From contig JAAYXB010000094.1 in the NCBI GenBank assembly GCA_012516125.1, positions 62,001 to 126,000 of the forward strand: a DNA stretch of 64,000 nucleotides, written 5' to 3'. The notes beneath the pieces were generated by a model. The model did not search any database and had not been told where the DNA came from. It saw only the letters and a program-made list of their open reading frames with translations. The DNA is from Bacillota bacterium (GTDB lineage: Bacteria; Bacillota; SHA-98; UBA4971). The position numbers were made by a program, and so were the translations under genes. Shown piece after piece: positions 17,366-25,944 of the stretch; position 1 is the first letter of the stretch; each line of letters starts with the position of its first letter.

Positions 17366-18427
17366 GTGTTCGACCTTGAACTTGAGATGGAGCAGTTTAC
17401 CAACATAAAGGTGGTGGGCGTCGGCGGCGGCGGGTCCAACGCAGTGAACCGCATGATCGCCTCCGGGCTGTCAGGCGTCGAGTTCGTGGCCATAAACACC
17501 GATGCCCAGGCCCTCGCCGCGTCCGATGCGAACGTCAAGATCCAAGTCGGGGAGAAACTTACCAAGGGTCTCGGCGCCGGGTCGAACCCCGAGATAGGCG
17601 CGCAGGCGGCCCAGGAAAGCTATGACGTGCTTCGCCGCGCGCTTGAGGGGGCAGACATGGTGTTCATCACCGCGGGGATGGGGGGCGGCACCGGCACTGG
17701 CGGAGCACCTGTGGTCGCCGGCATAGCCAAGGAGCTTGGGGCCCTGACTGTGGGAGTGGTGACAAAGCCCTTCTCATTTGAGGGTCGCAGGCGTATGACG
17801 CAGGCGCTGGCGGGGCTGGATAACCTCAAGTCCAAAGTGGACGCGCTGATAGTCATCCCCAACGACAGGCTGCTTCAAGTGAGCGAGAGAAAGACGTCCA
17901 TACTTGAAGCGTTCCGCCTGGCTGACGACGTCCTCAAACACGGGGTTCAGGGCATATCCGACCTCATCACCGTGCCGGGGCTCATAAACGTGGACTTCGC
18001 CGATGTCCGCACCATCATGAGCGATGCGGGCTCGGCCCTCATGGGCATTGGAATCGCGTCCGGTGAGAACCGTGCTCAGGAGGCCGCGAGGGCGGCCATC
18101 GAAAGCCCGCTGCTCGAGACGTCTATTGAGGGCGCCAAGGGGGTGCTCATGAACATCACCGGCAACAGCACACTAGGGCTGTTCGAGGTGAACGAAGCGG
18201 CCGAGATCATCGCCCAGGCGGCGGATCCGGACGCGAACATCATATTCGGGGCCATGATCGACGAGTCGCTCAAGGACGAGATCAGGATCACGGTCATCGC
18301 TACCGGTTTCGAGACGAAGGCGCGCCAGCAGAAGGTGGGGCTTGAGGCGGTGGAGATCAGCGATTTCGCGATGGCGAGCGACGATCTCGACATCCCCGCG
18401 TTCCTGCGGCGGGGGCAGAGAAGGTGA
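17366..18427 (+). CDS. ftsZ: Tubulin-like division GTPase FtsZ
   Basis: 353 residues. Tubulin signature [16 protein letters not shown]-terminal [17 protein letters not shown], and the T7 synergy region [14 protein letters not shown]. The linker is short and the C-terminal peptide [15 protein letters not shown] matches the FtsA/SepF-binding tail. Forms the Z-ring. Start GTG 17366 has AGGAGGGA 8 bases upstream. An inverted repeat follows the gene at 18482-18509. Confidence 0.98.
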   Translation: MFDLELEMEQFTNIKVVGVGGGGSNAVNRMIASGLSGVEFVAINTDAQALAASDANVKIQVGEKLTKGLGAGSNPEIGAQAAQESYDVLRRALEGADMVFITAGMGGGTGTGGAPVVAGIAKELGALTVGVVTKPFSFEGRRRMTQALAGLDNLKSKVDALIVIPNDRLLQVSERKTSILEAFRLADDVLKHGVQGISDLITVPGLINVDFADVRTIMSDAGSALMGIGIASGENRAQEAARAAIESPLLETSIEGAKGVLMNITGNSTLGLFEVNEAAEIIAQAADPDANIIFGAMIDESLKDEIRITVIATGFETKARQQKVGLEAVEISDFAMASDDLDIPAFLRRGQRR

Positions 18428-18481
18428 TGTGGAGGCGAGGCTCGCATCTGGGTTGACGCAGGGCAGGGTGACCATAGCACG

Positions 18482-18509
18482 ATAAGCTCCGGCGTGCGCC
18501 GGAGCTTAT
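18482..18509 (+). terminator. Hairpin after ftsZ
   Basis: Perfect 12-bp stem ATAAGCTCCGGC with loop GTGC and its complement, about 55 bases after the ftsZ stop. The 3' flank is TTCTCG rather than a T-tract, so termination may be weak, but the position fits the end of the dcw transcript. Confidence 0.6.
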
Positions 18510-18520
18510 TCTCGTCACCG

Positions 18521-18554
18521 TCTGACATATTTCTGCCGGGCATGGCTGTATACT
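18521..18554 (+). promoter_or_regulatory. spoIIG-type promoter with long spacer
   Basis: CTGACA (18522-18527) and TATACT (18549-18554) are separated by 21 bases. The Bacillus subtilis spoIIG promoter is known for a similarly long spacer and for activation by phosphorylated Spo0A at the -35. TCTGACA also matches 5 of 7 bases of the inverted 0A box (TTCGACA). It sits 130 bases upstream of spoIIGA. Spo0A control is inference. Confidence 0.5.
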
Positions 18555-18683
18555 TTTAGAGAGGAAGGAATGGCCGGCAAAGGAAAGATACGCCACGAGG
18601 GGCTTGAAAAAGACCGGTGAATAATGGGCGACGGGCGACGGCGATGCCCAGGTGGAGTGGAATTGGCCCGGGAGGCGGACCAG

Positions 18684-19562
18684 ATGAACGGTGGAGTGAT
18701 CGTGAACGCCTGCGTGATGACGCTCGTCATGCAATGGCTGACGCTCTGGGCAACCGCGGCGGTGTTGGGCTATAGAGCCAGGCACTTAAGGCTTCTGGCC
18801 GGGTCGGCCGCAGCTGGAGCCATCGACGGAGCGATTATAGCCATGTTCTTCGCAGACCGCATCCCTGCCGGGGCCGCAGTACCCCTTGCGGTCCTTTCGA
18901 TCATTCCGGCGGCAAGAGTGGCGTTCGGACGTCTGCCGCTTGCGAGATTCCTGCTTGTGTGCGCACATGTGCTGGGGATCAGTGTGCTCGCTTTCGGCGG
19001 GGCGCTGGCCACTGCGTATCTCACGGGCTGGCGCCTGGTGCCGACGCTCATCGGGCTGGTTGGGACGATCCTCCTAACAGCAGAGGTGGGCTGGGGCCTC
19101 GTCCACCGCAGGGTCCGGGATTGGCTTCTCTTCGTGCCGATAGAGGTCCGCCTCGGCGAGGTGACCCTGAAGCTCAACGCCCTTATCGACACAGGGAACC
19201 GGCTGAAAGACCCGATAACTGGCTCTCCTGTGATCCTTCTCGAATACAGTGCGGTTGCCGATGCCCTGCCGGAGCGGGTGAGACGGGCCTTCATGGCTTT
19301 CGACGCCGGCGACTTCGGGCTGGTCTCGGACCTTCTGGCGGACTCCAGCTGGCTTCCGAGGTTTCGCGTGATCCCGTTCGTATCGGTGGGAGAGGAGAGG
19401 GGGCTGCTCGCCGGGTTCCGCGCGGATGAGGTCAGGGTGCTCGGCGGGCAGCGGGCGACTTCGAGCCGGAACGCTGTGGTCGGAGTGCTGATGAGGCGGG
19501 TCTCGCCGGAAGGAGCTTTCACGGCGCTTCTTCATCCTGATATCCTGGCCGAAGCGTCCTGA
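18684..19562 (+). CDS. spoIIGA: Sporulation sigma-E factor-processing peptidase SpoIIGA
   Basis: About 292 residues. The N-terminal half holds about five membrane segments; the C-terminal half is an aspartic-protease-like domain with [20 protein letters not shown], where DTGN (about residue 169) carries the catalytic Asp. The C-terminal sequence [17 protein letters not shown] also fits the family. It cleaves pro-sigma-E in the mother cell after a signal from SpoIIR, which is encoded at 23412-24221. Start ATG 18684 has GGGAGG 8 bases upstream; ATG 18624 lacks one. sigE follows directly. Confidence 0.93.
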   Translation: MNGGVIVNACVMTLVMQWLTLWATAAVLGYRARHLRLLAGSAAAGAIDGAIIAMFFADRIPAGAAVPLAVLSIIPAARVAFGRLPLARFLLVCAHVLGISVLAFGGALATAYLTGWRLVPTLIGLVGTILLTAEVGWGLVHRRVRDWLLFVPIEVRLGEVTLKLNALIDTGNRLKDPITGSPVILLEYSAVADALPERVRRAFMAFDAGDFGLVSDLLADSSWLPRFRVIPFVSVGEERGLLAGFRADEVRVLGGQRATSSRNAVVGVLMRRVSPEGAFTALLHPDILAEAS

Positions 19563-19626
19563 GCAGGGCCCGCCATGCGGCCGCGACCGCCGCGGTGGTG
19601 CCAGTACTGTCCGGGAGGGGACCAGG

Positions 19627-20367
19627 ATGAGCGTTGGCTTGTATCTAGAAGACCGGCTATCCGCTCTGCGGGTCCGCCTCGTGCTTTACGCGATAAGGCG
19701 CGGGCTCATCTGCGGCCACGTCGTGCTTTACGTGGGAAACGGAGAGGTTCTTCCGCCCCCGCTTTCGAGCGATGAGGAAAGCGCGCTCCTTGCCAGGCTT
19801 GAACGGGGCGACTCACAGGTGAAAGGCGAGCTCATCGAGAGGAACCTCAGGTTGGTGGTGTACATAGCGCGGAAGTTCGAGAACACGGGCATCGGTGTCG
19901 AAGACCTGGTATCCATCGGCACGATAGGCCTCATCAAGGCTGTGAACACGTTCGACCCGTCGAAAAGGATAAAACTGGCCACGTACGCCTCGCGGTGCAT
20001 CGAGAACGAGATCCTCATGTACCTTCGGCGGACCAGCAAATCCAGGGCGGAGGTTTCCTTTGACGAGCCTCTCAACGTCGACTGGGACGGTAACGAGCTT
20101 CTGCTGTCGGACGTTATGGGGACGGACACAGATGTCGTGTACAAGTGCATCGAGGAGAAGGTTGACAGGTCACTCCTCGATGATGCCATGAAGAGGCTCT
20201 CCGCAAGGGAGAAGCGCATCATGGAGCTGAGGTTCGGCCTTCGCGATGGAATGGAGAAGACACAGAAGGAGGTGGCTGATCTCCTGGGTATCTCCCAGTC
20301 ATATATCTCCCGGCTCGAAAAGCGGATTATCAGAAAGCTTCGCAGGGAGATGAGGAAGGTGGAATAG
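19627..20367 (+). CDS. sigE: Sporulation sigma factor pro-sigma-E
   Basis: 246 residues. An N-terminal pro-sequence of about 30 residues is followed by [19 protein letters not shown], close to the Bacillus pro-sigma-E cleavage region. Region 2 has [34 protein letters not shown] (one continuous run) and [23 protein letters not shown]; region 4 has the [22 protein letters not shown]. Early mother-cell sigma factor, activated by SpoIIGA. ATG 19627 follows GGGAGGGGACC. The pairing with spoIIGA as a two-gene operon is the usual one. Confidence 0.97.
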   Translation: MSVGLYLEDRLSALRVRLVLYAIRRGLICGHVVLYVGNGEVLPPPLSSDEESALLARLERGDSQVKGELIERNLRLVVYIARKFENTGIGVEDLVSIGTIGLIKAVNTFDPSKRIKLATYASRCIENEILMYLRRTSKSRAEVSFDEPLNVDWDGNELLLSDVMGTDTDVVYKCIEEKVDRSLLDDAMKRLSAREKRIMELRFGLRDGMEKTQKEVADLLGISQSYISRLEKRIIRKLRREMRKVE

Positions 20368-20428
20368 AAACGCCGGGCTAGTGGCCCGAGGATCGCCGGA
20401 TCCCCCGGATCCTGAGGCTCCTACAGAG

Positions 20429-20493
20429 TTGACGCATTTCGGAGGCGAGGTGTAGACTTCAAAAAGAGGGACGCTGGTACCCGGGTGCCAGCG
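20429..20493 (+). promoter_or_regulatory. Promoter and leader hairpin for the HTH gene
   Basis: TTGACG (20429-20434), 18-base spacer, TAGACT (20453-20458). A 9-bp stem with one G-U pair and loop CCGG follows at 20472-20493, just after the expected transcript start. The remainder of the leader holds the T/G-rich motif described at 20510-20525. Confidence 0.45.
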
Positions 20494-20509
20494 CTTGTTA
20501 GAACGGAGC

Positions 20510-20525
20510 TTTTGGGTCTTTTGGG
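20510..20525 (+). repeat. Shared 16-bp leader motif, copy 1 (copy 2 at 21327-21342)
   Basis: TTTTGGGTCTTTTGGG here and TTTTTGGTCTTTTGGG at 21327-21342 differ at one base. Copy 1 is just before the HTH gene and overlaps its GGGGGAG ribosome site; copy 2 is 65 bases before the radical SAM gene. Possibly a shared operator. Confidence 0.55.
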
Positions 20526-20534
20526 GGAGTGTTC

Positions 20535-21239
20535 GTGAGCTTGACGGAACGAAGCAGGGAGTTCCTGGCGGCCCTGCGGAAGCTTTACGAGGAGCAGAAA
20601 GGGCCGGTCCACTATGAAGATGTGGCAAAGGCGGTTGGTGTCAGCAAGTGGACCGCATATGATATGCTCCGGAAGCTTGCCGCGGACGGGCTCGTCGGCG
20701 TGGAGTACATTCTGAACAGGCACACAAGGACGCCGGGAAGGTCCATGGTGATGTTCCGCCCGAACGAGGGCCGGGAGGACGTCCACGCAGGGCAGACGAA
20801 GCACGGTGGCCACCTGCCTTTCGGTGAGGAGCTTGCCCGAATCAAGAAAAACCTGGTCGCCTGCCTTTCGGAGCTGCGTGGCTCAGCATCGCAGGGTATC
20901 TGGCAGGGCCTCATGGAGAAGCTGGACCGGGCGAGCGGGCCGGCTGCGTTCTGCGGCTACATGGCTGTCCTTCTCGTTGCGTGCGCACGCCTTCTCGGTG
21001 GGAACAGCCTGGATGCCGTGGCGCGGCTTATGCAGGCTGGGGCCGACGCTCACAGCGCCCTCGTGGTATTCTCAGGTGCGATCATGGGGATGCTTGTCGT
21101 GCATCCCACCGTCTCTCGGGAGGTCACCGGGAAGATAGCAGGCTACATGAGGAAGTTCCAGGACCACGTCGACAGCCTGAGCGGCCAGGAAAGGAGCTTG
21201 CTGCTTGAGTTCGTGAGGGAGATTGCCGGGCCGACGTGA
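20535..21239 (+). CDS. HTH-domain protein of unknown function
   Basis: About 234 residues; I do not recognise the family. Residues 1-65 form a winged HTH-like domain (RSREFLAALRKLYEEQ, then VHYEDVAKAVGVSKWTAYDM, then LRKLAADGLVGVEYIL), resembling MarR/DtxR-type DNA-binding modules. A linker with TRTPGRSMVMF follows, then an alpha-helical domain with two hydrophobic helices (AAFCGYMAVLLVACARLLGG and ALVVFSGAIMGMLVV). No Cys/His metal-site pattern is evident. Start GTG 20535 has GGGGGAG 6 bases upstream. It lies between sigE and a radical SAM gene and shares a leader motif with the latter, so it may be its regulator; that is inference. Confidence 0.7.
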   Translation: MSLTERSREFLAALRKLYEEQKGPVHYEDVAKAVGVSKWTAYDMLRKLAADGLVGVEYILNRHTRTPGRSMVMFRPNEGREDVHAGQTKHGGHLPFGEELARIKKNLVACLSELRGSASQGIWQGLMEKLDRASGPAAFCGYMAVLLVACARLLGGNSLDAVARLMQAGADAHSALVVFSGAIMGMLVVHPTVSREVTGKIAGYMRKFQDHVDSLSGQERSLLLEFVREIAGPT

Positions 21240-21326
21240 CGCGGAAGGCAGGAGCCGTGCGGTCTGGCCGGTGCACGAGGCTCGCGCACAGCGAAGGGTA
21301 ACAAGGGGAGGTGTTGTTTCGGAAGG

Positions 21327-21342
21327 TTTTTGGTCTTTTGGG
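21327..21342 (+). repeat. Shared 16-bp leader motif, copy 2
   Basis: One mismatch to 20510-20525. Located in the 170-bp spacer between the HTH gene and the radical SAM gene; no convincing sigma-A promoter is visible in this spacer. Confidence 0.55.
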
Positions 21343-21406
21343 TAGTCAATAGTGCGTTGGGTATTGGTTGAGTGGCTCGATGACGTCCCAGAAAGGAGGC
21401 TCAAGG

Positions 21407-22792
21407 GTGAAAGCGTACGATCTCATGAAGAAGTATGCCGCGACCCAGGTGGTTGATTACATGTTTTCGTTGCTTGCCAAGGATCCCCAGCGCCACCTGG
21501 TGACGCTTACGAAGATTCTCGAAGCCTTCGCTGGCACGGCGGAGCACAGGCAGCAGATTCAGGCGGCCAGGCGGGCTTTTGAGAATCCCGATCACGTGTG
21601 GACCCGGTATGCTGAGAGAGCATTCTCCTCTCTTCACCCGAACTTCCGCACGAAAGGGCTTGTCAACCTGTTCGTGAACGAAGTCTACCTGGGGTGGCAG
21701 GAGCGCAAGAAGCACGCTGACAGGCTGGGCACGAACATCCCAGCGCTTCTCGTGATAAGCCCGACGATGCGGTGCAACCTCGCGTGCACCGGGTGTTACG
21801 CCGGCAAGTACACGAAACGAGACGAGATCGACACTGCCACCTTCGACAGGGTCATCACGGAAGGCAAGGAACTTGGCATCCACTTCATCGTGATATCCGG
21901 CGGTGAGCCGTTCACCAGGGACGATCTGCTGGACATGGCGGCAAAGCACGACGACGTTGTGTTCATGGTGTACACCAACGGCACCCTCATCGACAAACCT
22001 ACCGCGAGACGCCTTGCTGAGCTCGGCAACATCTCTCCCGCCATCAGCGTGGAAGGCTTCGAGAAGGAGACCGACGCGCGGCGGGGACCGGGCACCTTTG
22101 CCAGGGTCATGCAGGCCATGGACAATCTCAGAGAGGCCGGGGCGGTATTCGGCTTCTCTGCCACATACACCAGATTCAACACTGATGTCGTGGCGAGCGA
22201 TGAATTCATAGACATGTTGATCGACAAGGGTGCCATGTACGGGTGGTTCTTTACATTCGTGCCGGTCGGCAAGGACGCCGACATGGGTCTCATGTGCACC
22301 CCCGAGCAGAGGGATCGCATGCGAAGGCACGTCCTTCACATCCGCGAGACGCGGCCCATCTTCGTGGCGGACTTCTGGAACGACGGGCCGCTCGTGGCAG
22401 GGTGCCTCGCAGGCGGCCGGTCCTACCTGCACATAAACGCCAGGGGCGACATCGAGCCGTGCGTCTTCGTGCATTTCGCCGTGGACAATATCAAGAACAC
22501 CACCATCAAGGATGTGCTGAAGTCCCCGTTCTTCATGGATATCAAGTCGAGGATGCCTCTGAACCGGAACCACCTGAGGCCGTGCATGATAATCGACAAC
22601 CCGCGGATCCTACGGGAGGTCGTGGCGAAGCACGGAGCGCACCCGACTCACGAGGGCGCGGACTGCGTCACCACGGTGCTCGCAGGTGCGCTTGACGAGT
22701 ATGCGGAGGCTTACGGCAGAATTGCCGATGTTGCCTGGGAGAAGGAGTACCCGCAGGCAAGGGCGAAGGCCATGGCGGCGGCGGGGGAATGA
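21407..22792 (+). CDS. Radical SAM protein with SPASM-like C-terminus, function unknown
   Basis: About 461 residues. The radical SAM cluster motif CNLACTGC is at about residue 125, followed by the GGEP motif (FIVISGGEPFTRDDLL) and YTNGTL. The C-terminal part has Cys residues in VAGCLAGG, GDIEPCVF, LRPCMI and ADCVTT, suggesting a second Fe-S cluster as in SPASM proteins. An N-terminal helical extension of about 110 residues precedes the barrel. The substrate is unknown; no small maturation-peptide gene is obvious next to it. Start GTG 21407 has AAAGGAGG with 7-base spacing; upstream in-frame ATG 21380 lacks one. Confidence 0.85.
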   Translation: MKAYDLMKKYAATQVVDYMFSLLAKDPQRHLVTLTKILEAFAGTAEHRQQIQAARRAFENPDHVWTRYAERAFSSLHPNFRTKGLVNLFVNEVYLGWQERKKHADRLGTNIPALLVISPTMRCNLACTGCYAGKYTKRDEIDTATFDRVITEGKELGIHFIVISGGEPFTRDDLLDMAAKHDDVVFMVYTNGTLIDKPTARRLAELGNISPAISVEGFEKETDARRGPGTFARVMQAMDNLREAGAVFGFSATYTRFNTDVVASDEFIDMLIDKGAMYGWFFTFVPVGKDADMGLMCTPEQRDRMRRHVLHIRETRPIFVADFWNDGPLVAGCLAGGRSYLHINARGDIEPCVFVHFAVDNIKNTTIKDVLKSPFFMDIKSRMPLNRNHLRPCMIIDNPRILREVVAKHGAHPTHEGADCVTTVLAGALDEYAEAYGRIADVAWEKEYPQARAKAMAAAGE

Positions 22793-22917
22793 GGACCCTG
22801 ACCAGGCTTACGGTTCCGAGTGCTCAGGTGAGGCGGCCGAGAGGCGAGAGCAGACCCTCCCGTGCGATGGAAGCCCGGTTTTTCGTCGTAGGCCGCCTCC
22901 TGGGCTGCGATGCGGGG

Positions 22918-23178
22918 TCACTGCTTCGGGGGCTCGGCGTACTCGCTGGCTTCGACCAGGATGACGTCCAGGCCGATCCTGCGGATTCTCTCCCAGGGGA
23001 TGACATAGTCGTTGTACCGGCCCAGGATGCCCATGAGCCTGGCGGGACCGGGCACCATTATGGCTTTCACCTGACCCGTGGCGAGGTCGATCTCCATATC
23101 GCAGATGGGTCCGAGCCTCCGGCCATCCACGACGTTTACCACCTCGCGGGTCCGAAGGTCCGAGATCCGGACCAGCAT
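22918..23178 (-). CDS. ylmC: PRC-barrel sporulation protein, YlmC/YmxH family
   Basis: About 86 residues, the usual length. The PRC-barrel core is MLVRISDLRTREVVNVVDG, RRLGPICDMEIDLATGQV, KAIMVPG and DYVIPWERIRRIGLDVILVE. Function is unknown; the family is linked to sporulating Bacillota. ATG 23178 was chosen because GGGGGTGG lies 6-7 bases upstream and the protein begins like other members; the open frame runs about 150 bases further. It opens away from spoIIR/sigG on the same strand. Confidence 0.88.
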   Translation of the reverse strand: MLVRISDLRTREVVNVVDGRRLGPICDMEIDLATGQVKAIMVPGPARLMGILGRYNDYVIPWERIRRIGLDVILVEASEYAEPPKQ

Positions 23179-23201
23179 CGCGACCACCCCCAAAACTTGC
23201 A

Positions 23202-23232
23202 TAGAGTAGTATATTCGCGGGAGTGGCGCTAT
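23202..23232 (-). promoter_or_regulatory. Possible sporulation-type promoter for ylmC
   Basis: On the - strand an ATA triplet is followed after 16 bases by TATACTAC, which loosely resembles the sigma-E pattern (ATA, 16-18 bases, CATACANT). The TATACT would also serve as a sigma-A -10, but no -35 is seen. Weak. Confidence 0.25.
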
Positions 23233-23269
23233 GTGCGCGTCCTCTCCCCTATCGCACCCGCGGCTTTGT

Positions 23270-23310
23270 CCAAGCGAGGGTGCAAAAAGGACTAACGCAC
23301 CCTCGCTTGG
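23270..23310 (-). terminator. Strong hairpin between spoIIR and ylmC
   Basis: Perfect 14-bp stem (CCAAGCGAGGGTGC and complement, 23270-23283 and 23297-23310) with a 13-base loop. It lies about 100 bases after the spoIIR stop on the - strand and upstream of ylmC. There is no T-tract after the stem, so it may be a terminator or an RNA-stabilising structure. Confidence 0.5.
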
Positions 23311-23411
23311 CACCTGAGGGCTTACGTGCAAAGCAAGACGCGCGTGGCCGCAACTTCGAGGCGCAGATTTCCGGGTGCATCAGGCGGCGGAGAGCGAAGC
23401 GGCCCGCTGCC

Positions 23412-24221
23412 TCAGCCTGCGGTGAGAGCCAGGGAGAGGCGGGCGAGATCATCGCTGCAAGGAAGCAGGTCCTGCGAGGCACACGCTGTCCGCGGGGCAA
23501 ACGTGAGAGTCAGCCACAGCCAGGTGACTCCGGGCATAGGGGGGCGAAGCGTCGGCGGAGATGCCACAATGCCTGCTCCCGGGTAGGCGCGCGACGCCCT
23601 GGCGGCCTGGCTTGCGTGGGAAGGCCCGGCAAGATCGAGGCGTAGCTTCGCGAGGGCCTCTCCGGGCGAAAGATCGAGTGTCAGGCCTTCCACTTCTCTG
23701 TCCTTGTTCACCTGAATGAAGCAAAGCGGCGGGAAGAGCACGCACCACCAGTTGCGGCCCTTGCCCTCGCCGAGAACCACCCTTACGGCATCGTAATTGC
23801 CGCCGGGAACCGTGACAGAGCCGTACGTGCGCTCGGGAAAGGCGAACGTGCCCATCTCTACGCGGGCGTCGTACCGTTTGCCGGCAGCACCGATGCGCTC
23901 CATTGCGACCGCCTGGAGGTTGTCAGCGTCCTCGAGTAGGGCGCGCCAGGCTTCCTCCTTCGTCTCCACGGAGTCGAGAAGTTCTTTTGCCCGTGCCAGG
24001 ATCGCATCGCGCACCTCGAGTTTCAGAGCCTGATCGTCATGGCTATCGCTGTTGGCGACGACGTGCAGGCGGATGAGGTTTCTGGTGTTGAACGCGTTTT
24101 GAGCACCTATCCTGGGGCCGGAAGGGAAGATCCTTGTATCGAAAACCACCGTTGACAGAGCCACGCTAGCGACGGTGGTGACAAGTATCAGCGCGCTCAC
24201 TGCTATCCTGCCCCGCAACAC
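23412..24221 (-). CDS. spoIIR: Stage II sporulation protein R
   Basis: About 269 residues. An N-terminal signal/membrane segment (VSALILVTTVASVALSTVVF) is followed by the family core LIRLHVVANSDSHDDQALKL, VRDAILARAKELL and NWWCVLFPPLCF. SpoIIR is made in the forespore, secreted, and triggers SpoIIGA to process sigma-E. GGAGG at 24227-24231 points to GTG 24221 (or TTG 24218); GTG 24227 overlaps the ribosome site. Odd: about 60 residues after the conserved part (Ala/Ser/Arg-rich, then a hydrophobic stretch) are not typical and may be an extension produced by loss of the original stop. Confidence 0.9.
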   Translation of the reverse strand: MLRGRIAVSALILVTTVASVALSTVVFDTRIFPSGPRIGAQNAFNTRNLIRLHVVANSDSHDDQALKLEVRDAILARAKELLDSVETKEEAWRALLEDADNLQAVAMERIGAAGKRYDARVEMGTFAFPERTYGSVTVPGGNYDAVRVVLGEGKGRNWWCVLFPPLCFIQVNKDREVEGLTLDLSPGEALAKLRLDLAGPSHASQAARASRAYPGAGIVASPPTLRPPMPGVTWLWLTLTFAPRTACASQDLLPCSDDLARLSLALTAG

Positions 24222-24258
24222 GGTCACCTCCGATTCCTTAACCGCGCCGCACGGGCGC

Positions 24259-25029
24259 CTACATGAACCGCCTCATGTGTTTCAGCGCGGCCTTTTCGAG
24301 GCGGGACACCTGAGCCTGGGAGATCCCGATCTCCTCTGCAACTTCCATCTGGGTCTTGCCCTCGAAGAAGCGCAATTTCAGGATGAGCCGCTCTCTTTCG
24401 CTCAGCTTTTCCATGGCCTCCCGAATCGATATCCCCTCGAGCCAGGTTGAGTCCTGGTTCTTCTCGTCGCTCACCTGGTCCATGACGTAGATTGGGTCGC
24501 CGCCGTCGTGGTATATGGGCTCGAACAGCGACACCGGATCCTGGATCGCGTCGAGGGCGTACACCACTTCCTCGCGAGGCAGCTTGAGCTCGTCAGCTAT
24601 CTCTGTGATGGACGGCTCTTTGGAGTTCCTGCTGACAAGCGCATCCCTGACCTGGAGCGCCTTGTATGCGACATCCCGGAGCGAGCGGGAAACCCTGATC
24701 GGGTTGTTGTCCCTGAGATAGCGCCGGATCTCCCCGACTATCATAGGGACTGCGTAAGTCGAGAACTTGACATTCTGCGAAAGATCGAAGTTGTCGATGG
24801 CCTTCATGAGGCCTATGCACCCGACCTGGAAGAGGTCGTCCACATACTCCCCTCTGTTATTGAAGCGCTGTATCACGCTGAGCACGAGGCGGAGGTTTCC
24901 GTAAATGAGCTTGTCGCGCGCTTCCTTGTCCCCCCGTCTGACAAGATCGAGGAGCTCACGCATCTTCTGGTTGCTCAGCACGGGGAGCTTCGATGTATTG
25001 ACTCCGCATATCTCGACCTTGTTCGCCAT
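24259..25029 (-). CDS. sigG: Forespore sigma factor sigma-G
   Basis: About 256 residues, nearly identical in layout to Bacillus SigG: N-terminal MANKVEICGVNTSKLPVL, region 2 NLRLVLSVIQRFNNRGEY with VDDLFQVGCIGLMKAIDNF and FSTYAVPMIVGEIRRYLRD, region 3 DNNPIRVSRSLRD, and region 4 EVAEEIGISQAQVSRLEKAA. The N-terminal EICGV segment separates sigma-G from sigma-F. ATG 25029 was chosen by homology over the longer frame to 25071. A sigma-G/F-type promoter lies 46 bases upstream. Here sigG points opposite to sigE, unlike the tandem spoIIGA-sigE-sigG order common in Clostridia. Confidence 0.97.
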   Translation of the reverse strand: MANKVEICGVNTSKLPVLSNQKMRELLDLVRRGDKEARDKLIYGNLRLVLSVIQRFNNRGEYVDDLFQVGCIGLMKAIDNFDLSQNVKFSTYAVPMIVGEIRRYLRDNNPIRVSRSLRDVAYKALQVRDALVSRNSKEPSITEIADELKLPREEVVYALDAIQDPVSLFEPIYHDGGDPIYVMDQVSDEKNQDSTWLEGISIREAMEKLSERERLILKLRFFEGKTQMEVAEEIGISQAQVSRLEKAALKHMRRFM

Positions 25030-25074
25030 CGTGAGGGGTTCCCCCGCATTTCCAGAATATCTCAGCTTCAATAG

Positions 25075-25104
25075 AAGTATTGCCCCCGGTACACGCTTTT
25101 ATTC
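25075..25104 (-). promoter_or_regulatory. Sigma-G/sigma-F-type promoter of sigG
   Basis: On the - strand GAATA (25104-25100) matches the -35 consensus GMATR exactly; 18 bases later AATACTT (25081-25075) matches 5 of 7 positions of CATNMTA. This is the spacing known for sigma-G promoters and suggests autoregulation. Confidence 0.55.
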
Positions 25105-25282
25105 TGGGCGAGCATGGCAAACTGCCCCGATTCACCCGGCTTGCGGCGCACATTCGCGCATTCACGGCCATTGGCCGAACATATGCACGATGGACATAAA
25201 CAGCAAGGGTGAGATAGAGGCCGTCCTGAGGAGCTGTCCCCTTGTGATCAGCCTTTCCTCGCACCATGATGGCAAAACCGGG

Positions 25283-25337
25283 TTGGACATACAAGATGTT
25301 GGGCATTATAATGATAGCTGCCCACAACATATAGATA
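25283..25337 (+). promoter_or_regulatory. nrdR promoter with possible NrdR box
   Basis: TTGGAC (25283-25288), 18-base spacer, TATAAT (25307-25312). Immediately downstream, CCACAACATATAGATA (25322-25337) matches 11 of 16 positions of the published NrdR-box pattern. A second box at the usual one-and-a-half-turn distance is not seen. The 25105-25282 stretch upstream holds no recognisable element. Confidence 0.45.
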
Positions 25338-25379
25338 ATGGCAGCCCTGCCCTACAACTTCCTGTCGAGGAGGCAAGCC

Positions 25380-25835
25380 ATGAAGTGCCCGTACTGCGGA
25401 CATCCTGACAGCAGGGTGGTCGACTCGCGTGCAACCGACGAGGGGTCGGCGATCCGGCGCAGGCGCGAATGCATTTCATGCGAGCGTAGGTTCACGACTT
25501 ACGAGGTTGTTGACGAAGTGCCGCTCATGGTGGTTAAGAAAGACGGAAGGAGGGAACCGTTCAACCGCAACAAGATCCTGACCGGCCTCATGAAGGCGTG
25601 CCAGAAACGTCCCGTGCCGATGAGCGTGCTGGAGGAGATAACGAGCGATGTCGAAAGGGAGCTTCGGGGCCGCCTCGAGCGCGAGGTGTCCAGCCGGGAG
25701 ATCGGGGAGATGGTTATCCGGAGGCTCCGTGACCTCGACAAGGTCGCGTACGTGCGCTTTGCATCTGTTTATAGGGAATTCAAGGACATCGATACGTTCA
25801 TGGACGAGCTGAAGAAGCTCCTCAACGAGGAGTGA
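25380..25835 (+). CDS. nrdR: Transcriptional repressor NrdR
   Basis: About 151 residues. An N-terminal zinc ribbon ([17 protein letters not shown] and [12 protein letters not shown]) is followed by an ATP-cone ([19 protein letters not shown]). NrdR senses dATP/ATP and represses ribonucleotide reductase genes. ATG 25380 has GAGGAGG 6 bases upstream; an earlier in-frame ATG at 25338 is rejected because the protein family starts at MKCP. It lies directly before nrdD, its expected target, and next to sigG. Confidence 0.97.
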   Translation: MKCPYCGHPDSRVVDSRATDEGSAIRRRRECISCERRFTTYEVVDEVPLMVVKKDGRREPFNRNKILTGLMKACQKRPVPMSVLEEITSDVERELRGRLEREVSSREIGEMVIRRLRDLDKVAYVRFASVYREFKDIDTFMDELKKLLNEE

Positions 25836-25944
25836 AAGGCCCCGTGGGGCAGGGCGGGTCCCCGAAGGGCTGAAAAGGCTCGGCTGCAGAGAACGGGAAT
25901 CCTGGGCAAAGACGGGGAGAGGTGCGGGGAGAGGTGAGCTTCGA

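Noticed and set aside
25105-25282. A cobalamin riboswitch before nrdR/nrdD.
   Set aside because: No B12-box (GCCACTG-type) sequence is present, and class III reductase does not use B12.
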